Made by a program: the position numbers and the translations under genes
The notes under the pieces: model-generated
What the model saw: only the letters and a program-made list of their open reading frames with translations
What the model was told of the DNA's origin: nothing
The model's database searches: none
Assembly (NCBI RefSeq): GCF_024124905.1
Contig: NZ_JAMXST010000003.1
Location: 372,001 to 436,000, forward strand
DNA: 64,000 bases
From: Cellulosimicrobium cellulans
GTDB taxonomy: Bacteria; Actinomycetota; Actinomycetes; Actinomycetales; Cellulomonadaceae
Reading direction: 5' to 3'
Shown here: positions 1 through 8,700 of the stretch, one piece after another
How positions within the stretch are numbered: position 1 is the stretch's first letter
Layout of the letters: every line of letters begins with the position of its first letter

Positions 1-251
1 CACGCGATCGTCGCCGTGTGGAAGAGGATCTGGGTCCCCGTGCGGCCCGCGAGGTCGGCGACGATCGCGTCGGCGTCGCCGGCGGTCTCCTCCCAGTTCA
101 CGCCGAGCGCCATCGAGGACTGGATCGAGACGAGCCCCAGGACCCCGGCGACGACGCCGGTCCAGGCCCACGCGCGGGGCGCCGTGCCGCGCGAGCGGCG
201 GGTCGGGTCGCCGGCGAGCGGCGACGGGGCGGTGAGCGAGCTGTCCTGCAT
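1..251 (-). CDS. partial membrane protein, N-terminal 83 residues only
   Basis: The ATG at 251 is preceded by GGAAGG at a 7-nt spacing, and the frame stays open to the window edge, so only the N-terminus is visible. It has a basic, Ser/Pro-rich cytoplasmic head (about residues 1-28), then one hydrophobic helix (about 30-50), then a soluble stretch containing NWEE. No family can be named from this fragment. It is divergent from the DUF389 gene, with about 220 nt of shared upstream region. It could be an integral membrane protein continuing off the window. Confidence 0.6.
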   Translation of the reverse strand, partial: MQDSSLTAPSPLAGDPTRRSRGTAPRAWAWTGVVAGVLGLVSIQSSMALGVNWEETAGDADAIVADLAGRTGTQILFHTATIA

Positions 252-393
252 GGGACGACCTTCCGTCAGGGCCGCCTGTCCCGCGGCCGGGGCCCGCCAC
301 GTGCTGCGACGGTCCCCGCAGCGTCGACCGGGCGGCATCCCGGGCCCCAGGGGCAGGCGTCCCGACCTGCCGGGCGGATCCGGGCGGCTCCAG

Positions 394-422
394 TGGCACC
401 CTGCGGAAGGCGACCGTAGCGT
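394..422 (+). promoter_or_regulatory. candidate promoter of the DUF389 gene
   Basis: TGGCAC (394-399) and TAGCGT (417-422) are separated by exactly 17 nt and lie 48 nt upstream of the DUF389 start. This resembles an actinobacterial SigA-type promoter with a good -10 and a weak -35. It is based on pattern only. Confidence 0.35.
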
Positions 423-469
423 CGGGTCGCCCGGTGAGCCGGTCACCGGCCCGAGCGCGGGAGGCGGGG

Positions 470-1552
470 ATGACGGTGCCCTCGGACAGCGACCGACGCG
501 GGGCGGTCACCGACCCGACCACGACGACGGCTCCCGCTCCGCCGGGGCGTGTGCTCCGGCTGCTCGTCCCCGCCGCGCAGCGGCGGCCGCTCGTCGACGT
601 CGCCGACCGGCTCGACCTCGACGTCGGCGACGTGCGGGCCAAGCGGTCCGCGTTCTGGGCCATGCTCGTGCTCTCCGGCGTGATCGCCGTCGCGGGCGTC
701 GTCACCGACTCCACGGCGACCGTCATCGGCGCGATGATCATCGCCCCGCTGTCGACGCCGATCCTCGGGATCGGGCTGGGCGTCGTCGCCGGCGAGCCGG
801 GCACGATCGGGCGGTCCGTGGCGTACGTCGTCGGCGGCCTCGCCCTCGTCGTCGCGATCGGGATGGTCGCGACGCTGGTGCTCCCCGCGACCACCGACGT
901 GCTGTCGAACTCTCAGGTGACGGGCCGGACGTCGCCCGGCGTGGGCGACCTGGCAGCCGCCTTCGCCACCGGGTTCGCGGGAGCGATCGCGCTCGCCCGT
1001 CGCGACCTCGGCGACGTGCTGCCCGGCATCGCCATCGCGATCTCCCTCGTCCCGCCGCTCGGGGTCGTCGGGGTCTGCCTGGGGGAGGGGCAGCCGTCGC
1101 TCGCCGCGGGCGCGCTGCTGCTCTTCGTCTCGAACGCCGTCGCGCTCGTCGTGGCCGCGACCGTCGTCTTCTCCGGCGCCGGCTACCTGCGGGAGGCGCG
1201 CGCCGCGCGGCAGGGCGCACCCGCCCCGCGGCGCCGGGTCGCGACGGTCGTCGCGCTCGTCGCGGTCCTCGTCGTCGCCGTCCCCATGGTGGCGAACACC
1301 GTGCAGGCGGCGCTCGCGGACCTCTGGCTCGGCCAGACGCGCGCCGCCGCGGAGGACTGGCTGTCCGGGACGGACGACGCGTCCGTCGACGCCGTGCGGT
1401 GGGAGGGGCAGGACCTCGTCGTCGAGGTGCGCAGCCCGGGGGACCTGCCCGACGTCGCGATCCTGCAGGAGCAGGTGGACGAGCTCGTCCCGTGGGACCC
1501 GCAGGTCGTCGTCGTCCACACCGTCGGAGAGCGCGTCGACCCCGCGGGCTGA
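470..1552 (+). CDS. DUF389 family integral membrane protein
   Basis: This 360-aa protein matches the DUF389 family (TIGR00341-type), whose function is unknown. After a hydrophilic head it has an LDLDVGDVRAKRSAFW segment and then several membrane helices, including the family-typical stretch around residues 75-105 with TVIGAMIIAPLSTPI. A soluble C-terminal tail follows from about residue 290. I chose the ATG at 470 because GGAGG (460-464) sits just before it; a GTG at 434 would add 12 residues but has no ribosome site. It is monocistronic and lies upstream of the alkylsulfatase pair. A transport or envelope role is inferred from topology only. Confidence 0.82.
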   Translation: MTVPSDSDRRGAVTDPTTTTAPAPPGRVLRLLVPAAQRRPLVDVADRLDLDVGDVRAKRSAFWAMLVLSGVIAVAGVVTDSTATVIGAMIIAPLSTPILGIGLGVVAGEPGTIGRSVAYVVGGLALVVAIGMVATLVLPATTDVLSNSQVTGRTSPGVGDLAAAFATGFAGAIALARRDLGDVLPGIAIAISLVPPLGVVGVCLGEGQPSLAAGALLLFVSNAVALVVAATVVFSGAGYLREARAARQGAPAPRRRVATVVALVAVLVVAVPMVANTVQAALADLWLGQTRAAAEDWLSGTDDASVDAVRWEGQDLVVEVRSPGDLPDVAILQEQVDELVPWDPQVVVVHTVGERVDPAG

Positions 1553-1618
1553 GGTCCCCTCGCACCCCCGATCGGGCCCCCGCGGTCGCGGCCCGGAGCC
1601 GGCTCGGCGGGCGCCTCG

Positions 1619-1651
1619 TTCCGGATGCAGTCCTCGCGCGCCGCTGCCATG
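1619..1651 (+). promoter_or_regulatory. promoter-like motif of alkylsulfatase 1
   Basis: TTCCGGATGC (1619-1628), 17 nt, then GCCATG (1646-1651), with the ATG 10 nt further on. The same 10-mer/17/GCCANG geometry precedes alkylsulfatase 2 and the DUF7144 gene at 27416. The distance predicts a leaderless or nearly leaderless message, which fits the absence of a Shine-Dalgarno site before 1661. The cognate sigma factor or activator is unknown. Confidence 0.45.
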
Positions 1652-1660
1652 CTCCGAACC

Positions 1661-3550
1661 ATGTCGACTCCGAAGCCAGCGACGCCTGCGATCGTCGCGC
1701 AGAACTCCGCCCTCCTCCAGACGCTCCCCTTCTCGGACACGCAGGACTTCGAGGACGCGCGTCGGGGACTGCTCGGCACGCGCGAGCCCAACGCGATCAG
1801 GAACGCGGAGGGGACGGTCGTCTGGGACAACGACACGTACGCCTTCATCCAGGGCGACGCGCCGGACACGGCGAACCCGAGCCTGTGGCGTCAGTCGACG
1901 CTCAACGCGATCCAGGGCCTGTTCGAGGTGGTCCCGGGCATCTACCAGGTCCGCGGGTTCGACCTCTCGAACGTCACGTTCATCGAGGGGGAGACGGGCG
2001 TCCTGGTCCTGGACCCGCTCGTGACGGAGGAGACGGCGGCGGCCGCGCTGGAGCTCTACCGGGAGCACCGCGGCGACCGCCCGGTGACGGGCGTGCTGTA
2101 CACCCACCCGCACGTGGACCACTTCGGCGGGGTGCGCGGGGTCACCACGCAGGAGGACGTCGACGCCGGGCGGGTCCCGATCATCGCGCCGGCCGAGTTC
2201 ACGGAGCACGCGGCCTCGGAGAACGTGTACGCGGGCACGGCGATGGCGCGCCGGTCGGCCTACATGTTCGGCGCGGCGCTCGCGCGCGGGCCGCAGGGCG
2301 CGCTCGGTACCGGCCTCGCGCAGACCGTCGCGACCGGGAACATCACGCTCATCGCCCCGACCCTGGACATCACGACCACCGGGCAGACCGAGACGGTCGA
2401 CGGCGTCCGGATGGTCTTCCAGATGGCCCCCGGCACCGAGGCACCGGCGGAGTTCCTGGTGTGGTTCCCGGACCACAAGGCGCTGTGCGCGGCCGAGGAC
2501 GCGACCCACACGCTGCACAACCTGCTCACGCTGCGCGGCGCCCTCGTGCGCGACCCGCACGCGTGGGCCGGCTACCTCACCGAGGCGATCGACCTGTTCG
2601 GCGACGAGGTCGAGGTCGTCTTCGCGTCCCACCACTGGCCCACGTGGGGCAACGAGCGGGTCGTGCGGTTCCTCTCGGAGCAGCGCGACCTGTACGCCTA
2701 CCTGCACGACCAGGCGCTGCGGCTCATCAACAAGGGCTGGACCGGGATCGAGATCGCCGAGGAGCTGAAGCTCCCGCCGGCCCTGGAGAACGCGTGGCAC
2801 GCGCGCGGCTACTACGGGTCGGTGAGCCACGACCTCAAGGCGATCTACCAGCGCTACATGGGCTGGTACGACGGCAACCCGGCCCACCTGTGGCAGCACC
2901 CGCCCGTCGAGCAGGGCAAGCGGTACGTGAAGGCCATGGGCGGCGCGGACGCGGTGGTCGACCTGGCGCGCGCCGCGTTCGACGACGGCGACTTCCGCTG
3001 GGCCGCCGAGGTCCTGAGCCACGTCGTGTTCGCCCAGCCCGACCACGCGGCCGCGCGCGAGCTGCTCGCCGACACGTTCGAGCAGCTCGGCTACGGCGCG
3101 GAGAACGGGGTGTGGCGCAACATCTACCTCTCCGGCGCGACCGAGCTGCGCGAGGGATCCTTCGGCACGCCCACCGTCTCCGCGTCGGCCGACGTGATCT
3201 CGGCGCTCACGCCGGAGATGCTGTTCGACGCGATCGCGATCCAGGTCGACGGGCCGCGTGCGTGGGACGAGAAGCTGTCGATCGACGTCGTCCTGACCGA
3301 CACCGGGGCGCGCTACCGGCTGCGGCTCTCCAACGGCGCCCTCACCTACTCCGCGGCCCCGCAGAAGGGGGACGCCGACGCCACGCTCACCGCGACGAGC
3401 CGTGCGCTGCCCGCGCTCGCGACCGGCGCGGCGACCCCCGAGGCGCTCGCCGCCGTGGGCATCGAGGTCACGGGCGACGCGGGCGTGCTCGCGCGGCTCA
3501 CCGCCGTCCTCGACCCGGGCGACCCGGACTTCGCCATCGTCACCCCCTGA
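1661..3550 (+). CDS. alkyl/aryl-sulfatase, MBL fold (SdsA1/BDS1 type), copy 1
   Basis: This 629-aa protein has the architecture of class III alkylsulfatases, which release sulfate from primary or secondary alkyl sulfates. A metallo-beta-lactamase domain spans about residues 100-340 with THPHVDHFGG (H149, H151, D153, H154) as the zinc site; a second metal-binding HH follows in ASHHWPTWGNE. An alkylsulfatase dimerisation domain lies at about 370-500 and an SCP2-like C-terminal domain at about 510-629. There is no signal peptide, unlike secreted SdsA1, so a cytoplasmic enzyme is likely. The start MSTPKPATP is shared with copy 2; ATG codons at 1625 and 1649 are in frame but lack counterparts. It is terminated by a 14-bp hairpin. 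Confidence 0.92.
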   Translation: MSTPKPATPAIVAQNSALLQTLPFSDTQDFEDARRGLLGTREPNAIRNAEGTVVWDNDTYAFIQGDAPDTANPSLWRQSTLNAIQGLFEVVPGIYQVRGFDLSNVTFIEGETGVLVLDPLVTEETAAAALELYREHRGDRPVTGVLYTHPHVDHFGGVRGVTTQEDVDAGRVPIIAPAEFTEHAASENVYAGTAMARRSAYMFGAALARGPQGALGTGLAQTVATGNITLIAPTLDITTTGQTETVDGVRMVFQMAPGTEAPAEFLVWFPDHKALCAAEDATHTLHNLLTLRGALVRDPHAWAGYLTEAIDLFGDEVEVVFASHHWPTWGNERVVRFLSEQRDLYAYLHDQALRLINKGWTGIEIAEELKLPPALENAWHARGYYGSVSHDLKAIYQRYMGWYDGNPAHLWQHPPVEQGKRYVKAMGGADAVVDLARAAFDDGDFRWAAEVLSHVVFAQPDHAAARELLADTFEQLGYGAENGVWRNIYLSGATELREGSFGTPTVSASADVISALTPEMLFDAIAIQVDGPRAWDEKLSIDVVLTDTGARYRLRLSNGALTYSAAPQKGDADATLTATSRALPALATGAATPEALAAVGIEVTGDAGVLARLTAVLDPGDPDFAIVTP

Positions 3551-3561
3551 CCCGATCCGGC

Positions 3562-3600
3562 CGCCCGCGTCGCCCCGTTCCGGACCGGGCGACGCGGGCG
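3562..3600 (+). terminator. hairpin terminator after alkylsulfatase 1
   Basis: Perfect 14-bp inverted repeat (3562-3575 with 3587-3600) around an 11-nt loop, 12 nt after the stop codon. There is no T-tract, as is usual in high-GC actinobacteria. Confidence 0.65.
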
Positions 3601-3607
3601 CCGTCGT

Positions 3608-3640
3608 CTCCGGGTGCGGTCCGCACAGGGCGGTGCCAGG
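3608..3640 (+). promoter_or_regulatory. promoter-like motif of alkylsulfatase 2
   Basis: CTCCGGGTGC (3608-3617), 17 nt, then GCCAGG (3635-3640), with the ATG 10 nt further on, exactly as in copy 1. A lone copy of the upstream 10-mer survives after copy 2 at 5597-5606 without a matching GCCA at the right distance. Confidence 0.45.
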
Positions 3641-3649
3641 CTCCGAACC

Positions 3650-5539
3650 ATGTCGACTCCGAAGCCCGCGACGCCCGCGATCGTCGCGCAGAACTCCGCC
3701 CTCCTCCGGACGCTCCCCTTCTCGGACACCCAGGACTTCGACGACGCGGCGCGCGGCCTGGTCGCGCGGCGCACCCCGAGCGCGGTGACGGCGGACGACG
3801 GCCGCGTCGTCTGGGACGACGACACCTACGCGTTCCTCCAGGGCGAGGCGCCGGACACGGTGAACCCGAGCCTGTGGCGGCAGTCGCGGCTCGTCGCCGA
3901 GCAGGGGCTGTTCGAGGTCACCGAGGGGATCTACCAGGTCCGCGGGTTCGACCTGTCGAACGTGACGTTCATCGAGGGCACGACCGGCGTGATCGTGCTC
4001 GACCCGCTCATCTCGACCGAGACGGCGGCGGCCGCGCTCGCCTTGTACCGCGAGCACCGCGGCGACCGCCCCGTCACGGGGATCATCTACACGCACTCGC
4101 ACGTCGACCACTTCGGTGGCGTCAAGGGCGTCACGACGCAGGAGGACGTCGACGCGGGGCGCGTCACCGTGCTCGCCCCGGAGGGCTTCACCGAGCACGC
4201 GGTCGCGGAGAACGTGTACGCCGGGACGGCGATGGGTCGGCGCGCCGGCTACATGTACGGCGCGGCGCTCGCGCGCGGCCCGCAGGGTCAGGTGGGTGCC
4301 GGGCTCGGCCAGACGACGTCGACCGGGACGGTCACGCTCATCCCGCCGACCCTGTCCGTCACCACCACGGGCCAGGAGGAGACGGTCGACGGCGTCCGCA
4401 TGGTCTTCCAGATGGCGCCGGACACCGAGGCGCCGTCGGAGATGCTCATCTGGTTCCCCGACCGCAGGGCGCTGTGCGCGGCGGAGGACGCGACGCACAC
4501 GCTGCACAACCTGCTCACGCTGCGCGGTGCCGTGGTCCGCGACCCGCACGTGTGGTCCCACTACCTCACGGAGGCGATCGACCTGTTCGGCCGTGACGTC
4601 GAGGTCGTCTTCGCCTCGCACCACTGGCCGACCTGGGGCAACGAGCGCATCGTCGAGTACCTCTCGCTCCAGCGCGACCTCTACGCCTACCTGCACGACC
4701 AGACCCTGCGGATGCTGAACCAGGGGTACACCGGGCCCGAGATCGCGGAGCGGATCACCCTGCCCCCGGCGCTCGAGAACGCCTGGCACGCGCGCGGCTA
4801 CTACGGCTCGGTGAGCCACAACGTCAAGGCGATCTACCAGCGGTACATGGGCTGGTTCGACGGGAACCCGGCGCACCTGTGGGAGCACCCGCCGGTCGAG
4901 AAGGCGAAGCGCTACGTGGCCCTCGGCGGGGGCGCCGACGCGGTCGTCACGACGGCGCGCGCGGCGTTCGACGCCGGCGACTTCCGCTGGGTCGCGGAGC
5001 TCCTCAACCACGTCGTCTTCGCGGAGCCGGACCACGCCGCGGCGAAGGAGCTGCTCGCCGACACCTACGAGCAGCTCGGCTACGGTGCGGAGAACGGCAC
5101 CTGGCGCAGCGTCTACCTCTCGGGCGCGACCGAGCTGCGTGACGGACCCTTCGGGACTCCCACGCAGACGGCGGCGCCCGACATCATCGGGAACCTCACG
5201 CCGACGATGCTCTTCGACGCCCTCGCGATCCAGGTCGACGGCCCGCGCGCGTGGGACGAGAAGGCGACGATCGACGTCGTGCTCACCGACACCGACGAGC
5301 GCTACCGCCTGTGGCTGCGCAACGGGACCCTCACCTACAGCTCGGCTCCCCAGCGCGGAGACGCCGACGCGACCCTCACGACGACCAGCACGGCGCTCCC
5401 CGCGCTCGCGACCGGCGCCGCGACCCCGGAGGAGCTCGCCGCCGTGGGCATCGAGGTCGCGGGCGACGCGGGCGTGCTCGCGCGGCTCACCGCCGTCCTC
5501 GACCCGGGCGACCCGGACTTCGCCATCGTCACCCCCTGA
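3650..5539 (+). CDS. alkyl/aryl-sulfatase, MBL fold (SdsA1/BDS1 type), copy 2
   Basis: A 629-aa paralogue of the preceding gene with the same length and domain order: MBL domain with THSHVDHFGG, second metal site in ASHHWPTWGNE, dimerisation domain and SCP2-like C-terminus. By eye about four residues in five are identical. Differences cluster near residues 28-60 and around the middle of the MBL domain (for example P to S inside the metal motif and changed residues after GPQG), so substrate range may differ. It should hydrolyse alkyl sulfate esters to alcohol and sulfate. No signal peptide and no strong ribosome site are seen. It is not obviously co-transcribed with copy 1, because a hairpin and a promoter-like motif separate them. 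Confidence 0.92.
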   Translation: MSTPKPATPAIVAQNSALLRTLPFSDTQDFDDAARGLVARRTPSAVTADDGRVVWDDDTYAFLQGEAPDTVNPSLWRQSRLVAEQGLFEVTEGIYQVRGFDLSNVTFIEGTTGVIVLDPLISTETAAAALALYREHRGDRPVTGIIYTHSHVDHFGGVKGVTTQEDVDAGRVTVLAPEGFTEHAVAENVYAGTAMGRRAGYMYGAALARGPQGQVGAGLGQTTSTGTVTLIPPTLSVTTTGQEETVDGVRMVFQMAPDTEAPSEMLIWFPDRRALCAAEDATHTLHNLLTLRGAVVRDPHVWSHYLTEAIDLFGRDVEVVFASHHWPTWGNERIVEYLSLQRDLYAYLHDQTLRMLNQGYTGPEIAERITLPPALENAWHARGYYGSVSHNVKAIYQRYMGWFDGNPAHLWEHPPVEKAKRYVALGGGADAVVTTARAAFDAGDFRWVAELLNHVVFAEPDHAAAKELLADTYEQLGYGAENGTWRSVYLSGATELRDGPFGTPTQTAAPDIIGNLTPTMLFDALAIQVDGPRAWDEKATIDVVLTDTDERYRLWLRNGTLTYSSAPQRGDADATLTTTSTALPALATGAATPEELAAVGIEVAGDAGVLARLTAVLDPGDPDFAIVTP

Positions 5540-5550
5540 CCCGAGCCGGC

Positions 5551-5589
5551 CGCCCGCGTCGCCCCGTTCCGGACCGGGCGACGAGGGCG
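5551..5589 (+). terminator. hairpin terminator after alkylsulfatase 2
   Basis: Same hairpin as after copy 1, 5551-5564 pairing with 5576-5589, with one mismatch at 5584. It separates the sulfatase from the surface-protein gene. Confidence 0.6.
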
Positions 5590-5767
5590 CCGTCGTCTCC
5601 GGGTGCGGTCCGCACAGGTCTCTCGGTGCCCGCGTCGTCGTGCGGTACCTGGACGGTCGTCCCGTTCGCCGCGACGAAGTGGAAGTCGTGTGTCAAGGTC
5701 GTGACGACTACGACGACGAGCGCGCCCGGGCGCGCCGTGGGTGCAGTGGGACCAGAGGGGCGAGGGC

Positions 5768-8700
5768 ATGGCGAACGGGCGGACGGCGAGCAGCACCACG
5801 CGGGGCGGGCGGGCGCGTGCCGCACGGCGGACGAGGCGCCTGCGGCGAACGTGGGCGAGCCTGGGGTCGCTCCTCCTCGCCCTGCCGCTCGTGCTCGTGC
5901 CGACCGTGCCGGCGGCGGCGGCCACGTGGGGCATCCAGAAGACCGAGCTCAGCACCGGGCCGTACGCGCCCGGCCAGCAGGTCCAGTGGGCCGTCTCCAT
6001 CTCCTGCTCCGACCCGAACAACACGCCGTGCACGCCGACGACGATGACCGACCCGCTGCCGGACGGCCTCGAGCTGGTCAGCGCGTCCATCCAGAGCGGG
6101 GGCGGTGCGACGAACCCGAACCTCGTCGCCGACCCGGACGCGGACACGGTGACCTACACCGCCGACAGCGTGCCGAACGGCGGACAGGTGCAGATCCTCG
6201 TCACCGCCCAGGTCTCGGAGGACATCCCGTACGCCGCGAACGGCGTGCCGATCACCAACACGGCGACCGTCGTCTCGGACAACGCCACGCAGAACCAGGC
6301 CAGCGACGACATCACGCCCGTGGTCCCGCTCGTCCTCGCCTCCACGACGACGAAGACCATCGAGCCGGAGGGAGCGCTCGCCGCGCCGGGTACCCCCGCG
6401 ACCATGACCATCGGGTCGACGAACGAGTCGAACGACCCGGTCGACACCCTCGTCGTCCAGGACCCGGTCGACCCGACCGCGACACCCAACCCCTTCACCT
6501 ACCTCGAGTACGTGAGCACCGGCGACGTCACGATGCCGCCGAACGCCACGCAGGTCACCGAGGAGTACTGGGACGGCGACTCGTGGGAGCCGCTCGACGA
6601 CAGCGTGGACCCGGCGGCGGTCCAGGGCGTGCGGTACACGTTCAGCGGCGACATCCAGCCGGGCGCCACGGCGAGCATCCCGGTGAACGTCCAGCAGAGC
6701 GCCGCCGTCGAGGACCTCACCGACCCCACCACGATCACCAACGACACGTCGTCGTTCGTGACTCATCCCGAGGGCCAGTCCGACCCGACGACGGCGAGCG
6801 ACACGTACGTCGTCACGCCGCCGAACAACTCCGTGACGGCGTCGAAGAGCTTCTCCCCCGCGACCGTGAGCGCCGGCGACCCGACGACGGTCACGCTCGG
6901 TGCGACCAACACGGGGACGCCCGTGACCTCCTTGACCATCACCGAGCCCGCTCCCGGAACCCCGAGCCCGTTCGAGGGCGCCGACCCGATCACCTTCACG
7001 GGGTGGGGCACGGACGGCGCGGGCGCCGGGGTGCAGTGGCCCGCGGACGCCGACGCCGCCTCCGTGACGTTCACGTGCGCCGACGGCACGACGACGGACC
7101 CGATCCCCGCGACCGCTCCGAACACGCTGCCGGACCCGCCGGGCGGGTGCGAGGTGGTCGGGTTCAGCATCGAGTACACCGGGAACATCGTCACCGGGGC
7201 CACGGCGACGGTGCCCTTCACGGCCGACACGGACCCGGACCAGGAGGCCGACGACGTCACGCACCCGAACCAGGTGCAGGCCGACGTCCCGAGCGCGGAC
7301 CCGGCGACCGCGGACGCGTCCCTGCTGACCCTCGTCGACCGGCTCGCGACGCAGACCACCAAGAACATCTCGCCGTCGACGATCCCGGCCGTTCCGGGCC
7401 AGGGCGTCATCGTCCAGCTCCCGACGCAGCTTCTGCCCTTCGGCCCCGAGGGGTCGACGACGAACGCGGACCAGGTCGTGGTCCAGGATCCGACCGACCC
7501 GACGAACCCGGACGCCTTCTGGGACCACTTCACGGCGACCGCCGTGCGCTCCACGGACGTGCCGGCCGGCTCCACGCTGACCGTGAACTACTGGGACGGA
7601 GACTCGTGGGAGCCCGCCCCCGGATGCGGGCCTTACACCGGCCCGGACACGGTGAGCTGTGACCTCCCCGACGGCGCGCAGGGCGTGCAGTTCGTCTACG
7701 ACTCGACGGGCGACGGGTTCCCGCCGGGGACGCAGTTCCAGCCGAACTTCGCCGCCGAGTTCACGGGCCCGGAGGGCCTCGACGACCCGGTCGAGAACTG
7801 CGGCGCGTCGAGCGCGTCGTCGGGCACCGTGGACGAGACCCCGCTCGCCGCGGGCTGCGACACCGTGGACCCGTACCCCGTGGACGGCAACGGCCCCGGC
7901 GACTTCCTCGCGAAGGACTTCCTGGGCGGCGACCCGCCGTCGGTGCTCGCCCGTTCCGACGACGAGGTGACGGCGCAGATCACGTGGTCGACCGGTGGCT
8001 TCACCGGCGTCGACCCCCTGGTGATCTCGGACATCCAGAACCCGGAGTCGACGCCGATCGCCGACTCGTTCTACGACGCGTTCGACCTCGTCAGCGTCGA
8101 CCCGATCGACGGTGCCCTGGACCCGCTGCTCCGGTACGACCAGATCGAGAGCGTCGAGCTCTTCATCGACGGCGCGTGGGTCCCGGCATCGGGCGACCCG
8201 TGCCCCCAGGCGTGCGACGGGACCTTCCCCGGCTACACGCTGACGGCCGACGAGCAGGAGTCGGCGACGTCCGTACGCCTGACCTACACCGAGTCCCCCT
8301 CGCGCAGCGCGACCCCGGCCGACCCGACGGCACCCGCCGCGGGCGACGGCGTCGCGCGGTCCACGCAGGCCGACGGCCGCCACCTGAACCTCACGTTCCA
8401 GACGCGCGACTACCGGCGCAGCGACGACAGCCCCGTGCTCGGCTCGACGCACGGCACGATCTACAACCTGCCCGACGACCCGGGGATGGTGCGGGACACC
8501 GCGGAGGGCACGGCCACGTTCGACGGCGACGAGTACACGGACGCCGACTTCGACGACGTCCTCATCATCGACCAGCCGCTGAACGTCACGGTGACGAAGG
8601 ACTGGACCGGCGGCCCGATCTCCGTGCCGCCGCCCGCCACTCCGGCCGAGTTCTACCCGACCACCACCGTGACCGTCACCGGCACCAACGCGTCCGCGGC

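Larger units (their letters stand above)
1619..5618 (+). repeat. tandem gene duplication, period 1989 bp
   Basis: The two alkylsulfatase genes, their upstream motifs and their terminators repeat with an exact 1989-bp period (1619 to 3608; 1661 to 3650; 3629 to 5618). The last about 186 bp of each unit (3444-3629 and 5433-5618), which cover the 3' coding end, stop codon, hairpin and downstream motif, differ at only three bases. The coding bodies have diverged much more. This suggests an old duplication with later gene conversion at the 3' end. Confidence 0.9.

Noticed and set aside
443-5035. 1530-aa minus-strand open frame opposite the DUF389 and alkylsulfatase genes
   Set aside because: Composition is dominated by Arg, Pro, Val and Asp as in the antisense of high-GC coding sequence. 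No domain or start signal is seen, and the plus-strand genes have full catalytic motifs.
5597-5640. Third copy of the sulfatase promoter-like motif before the surface protein
   Set aside because: The 10-mer CTCCGGGTGC is there but no GCCA follows at 17 nt, so it is most likely a relic of the tandem duplication.
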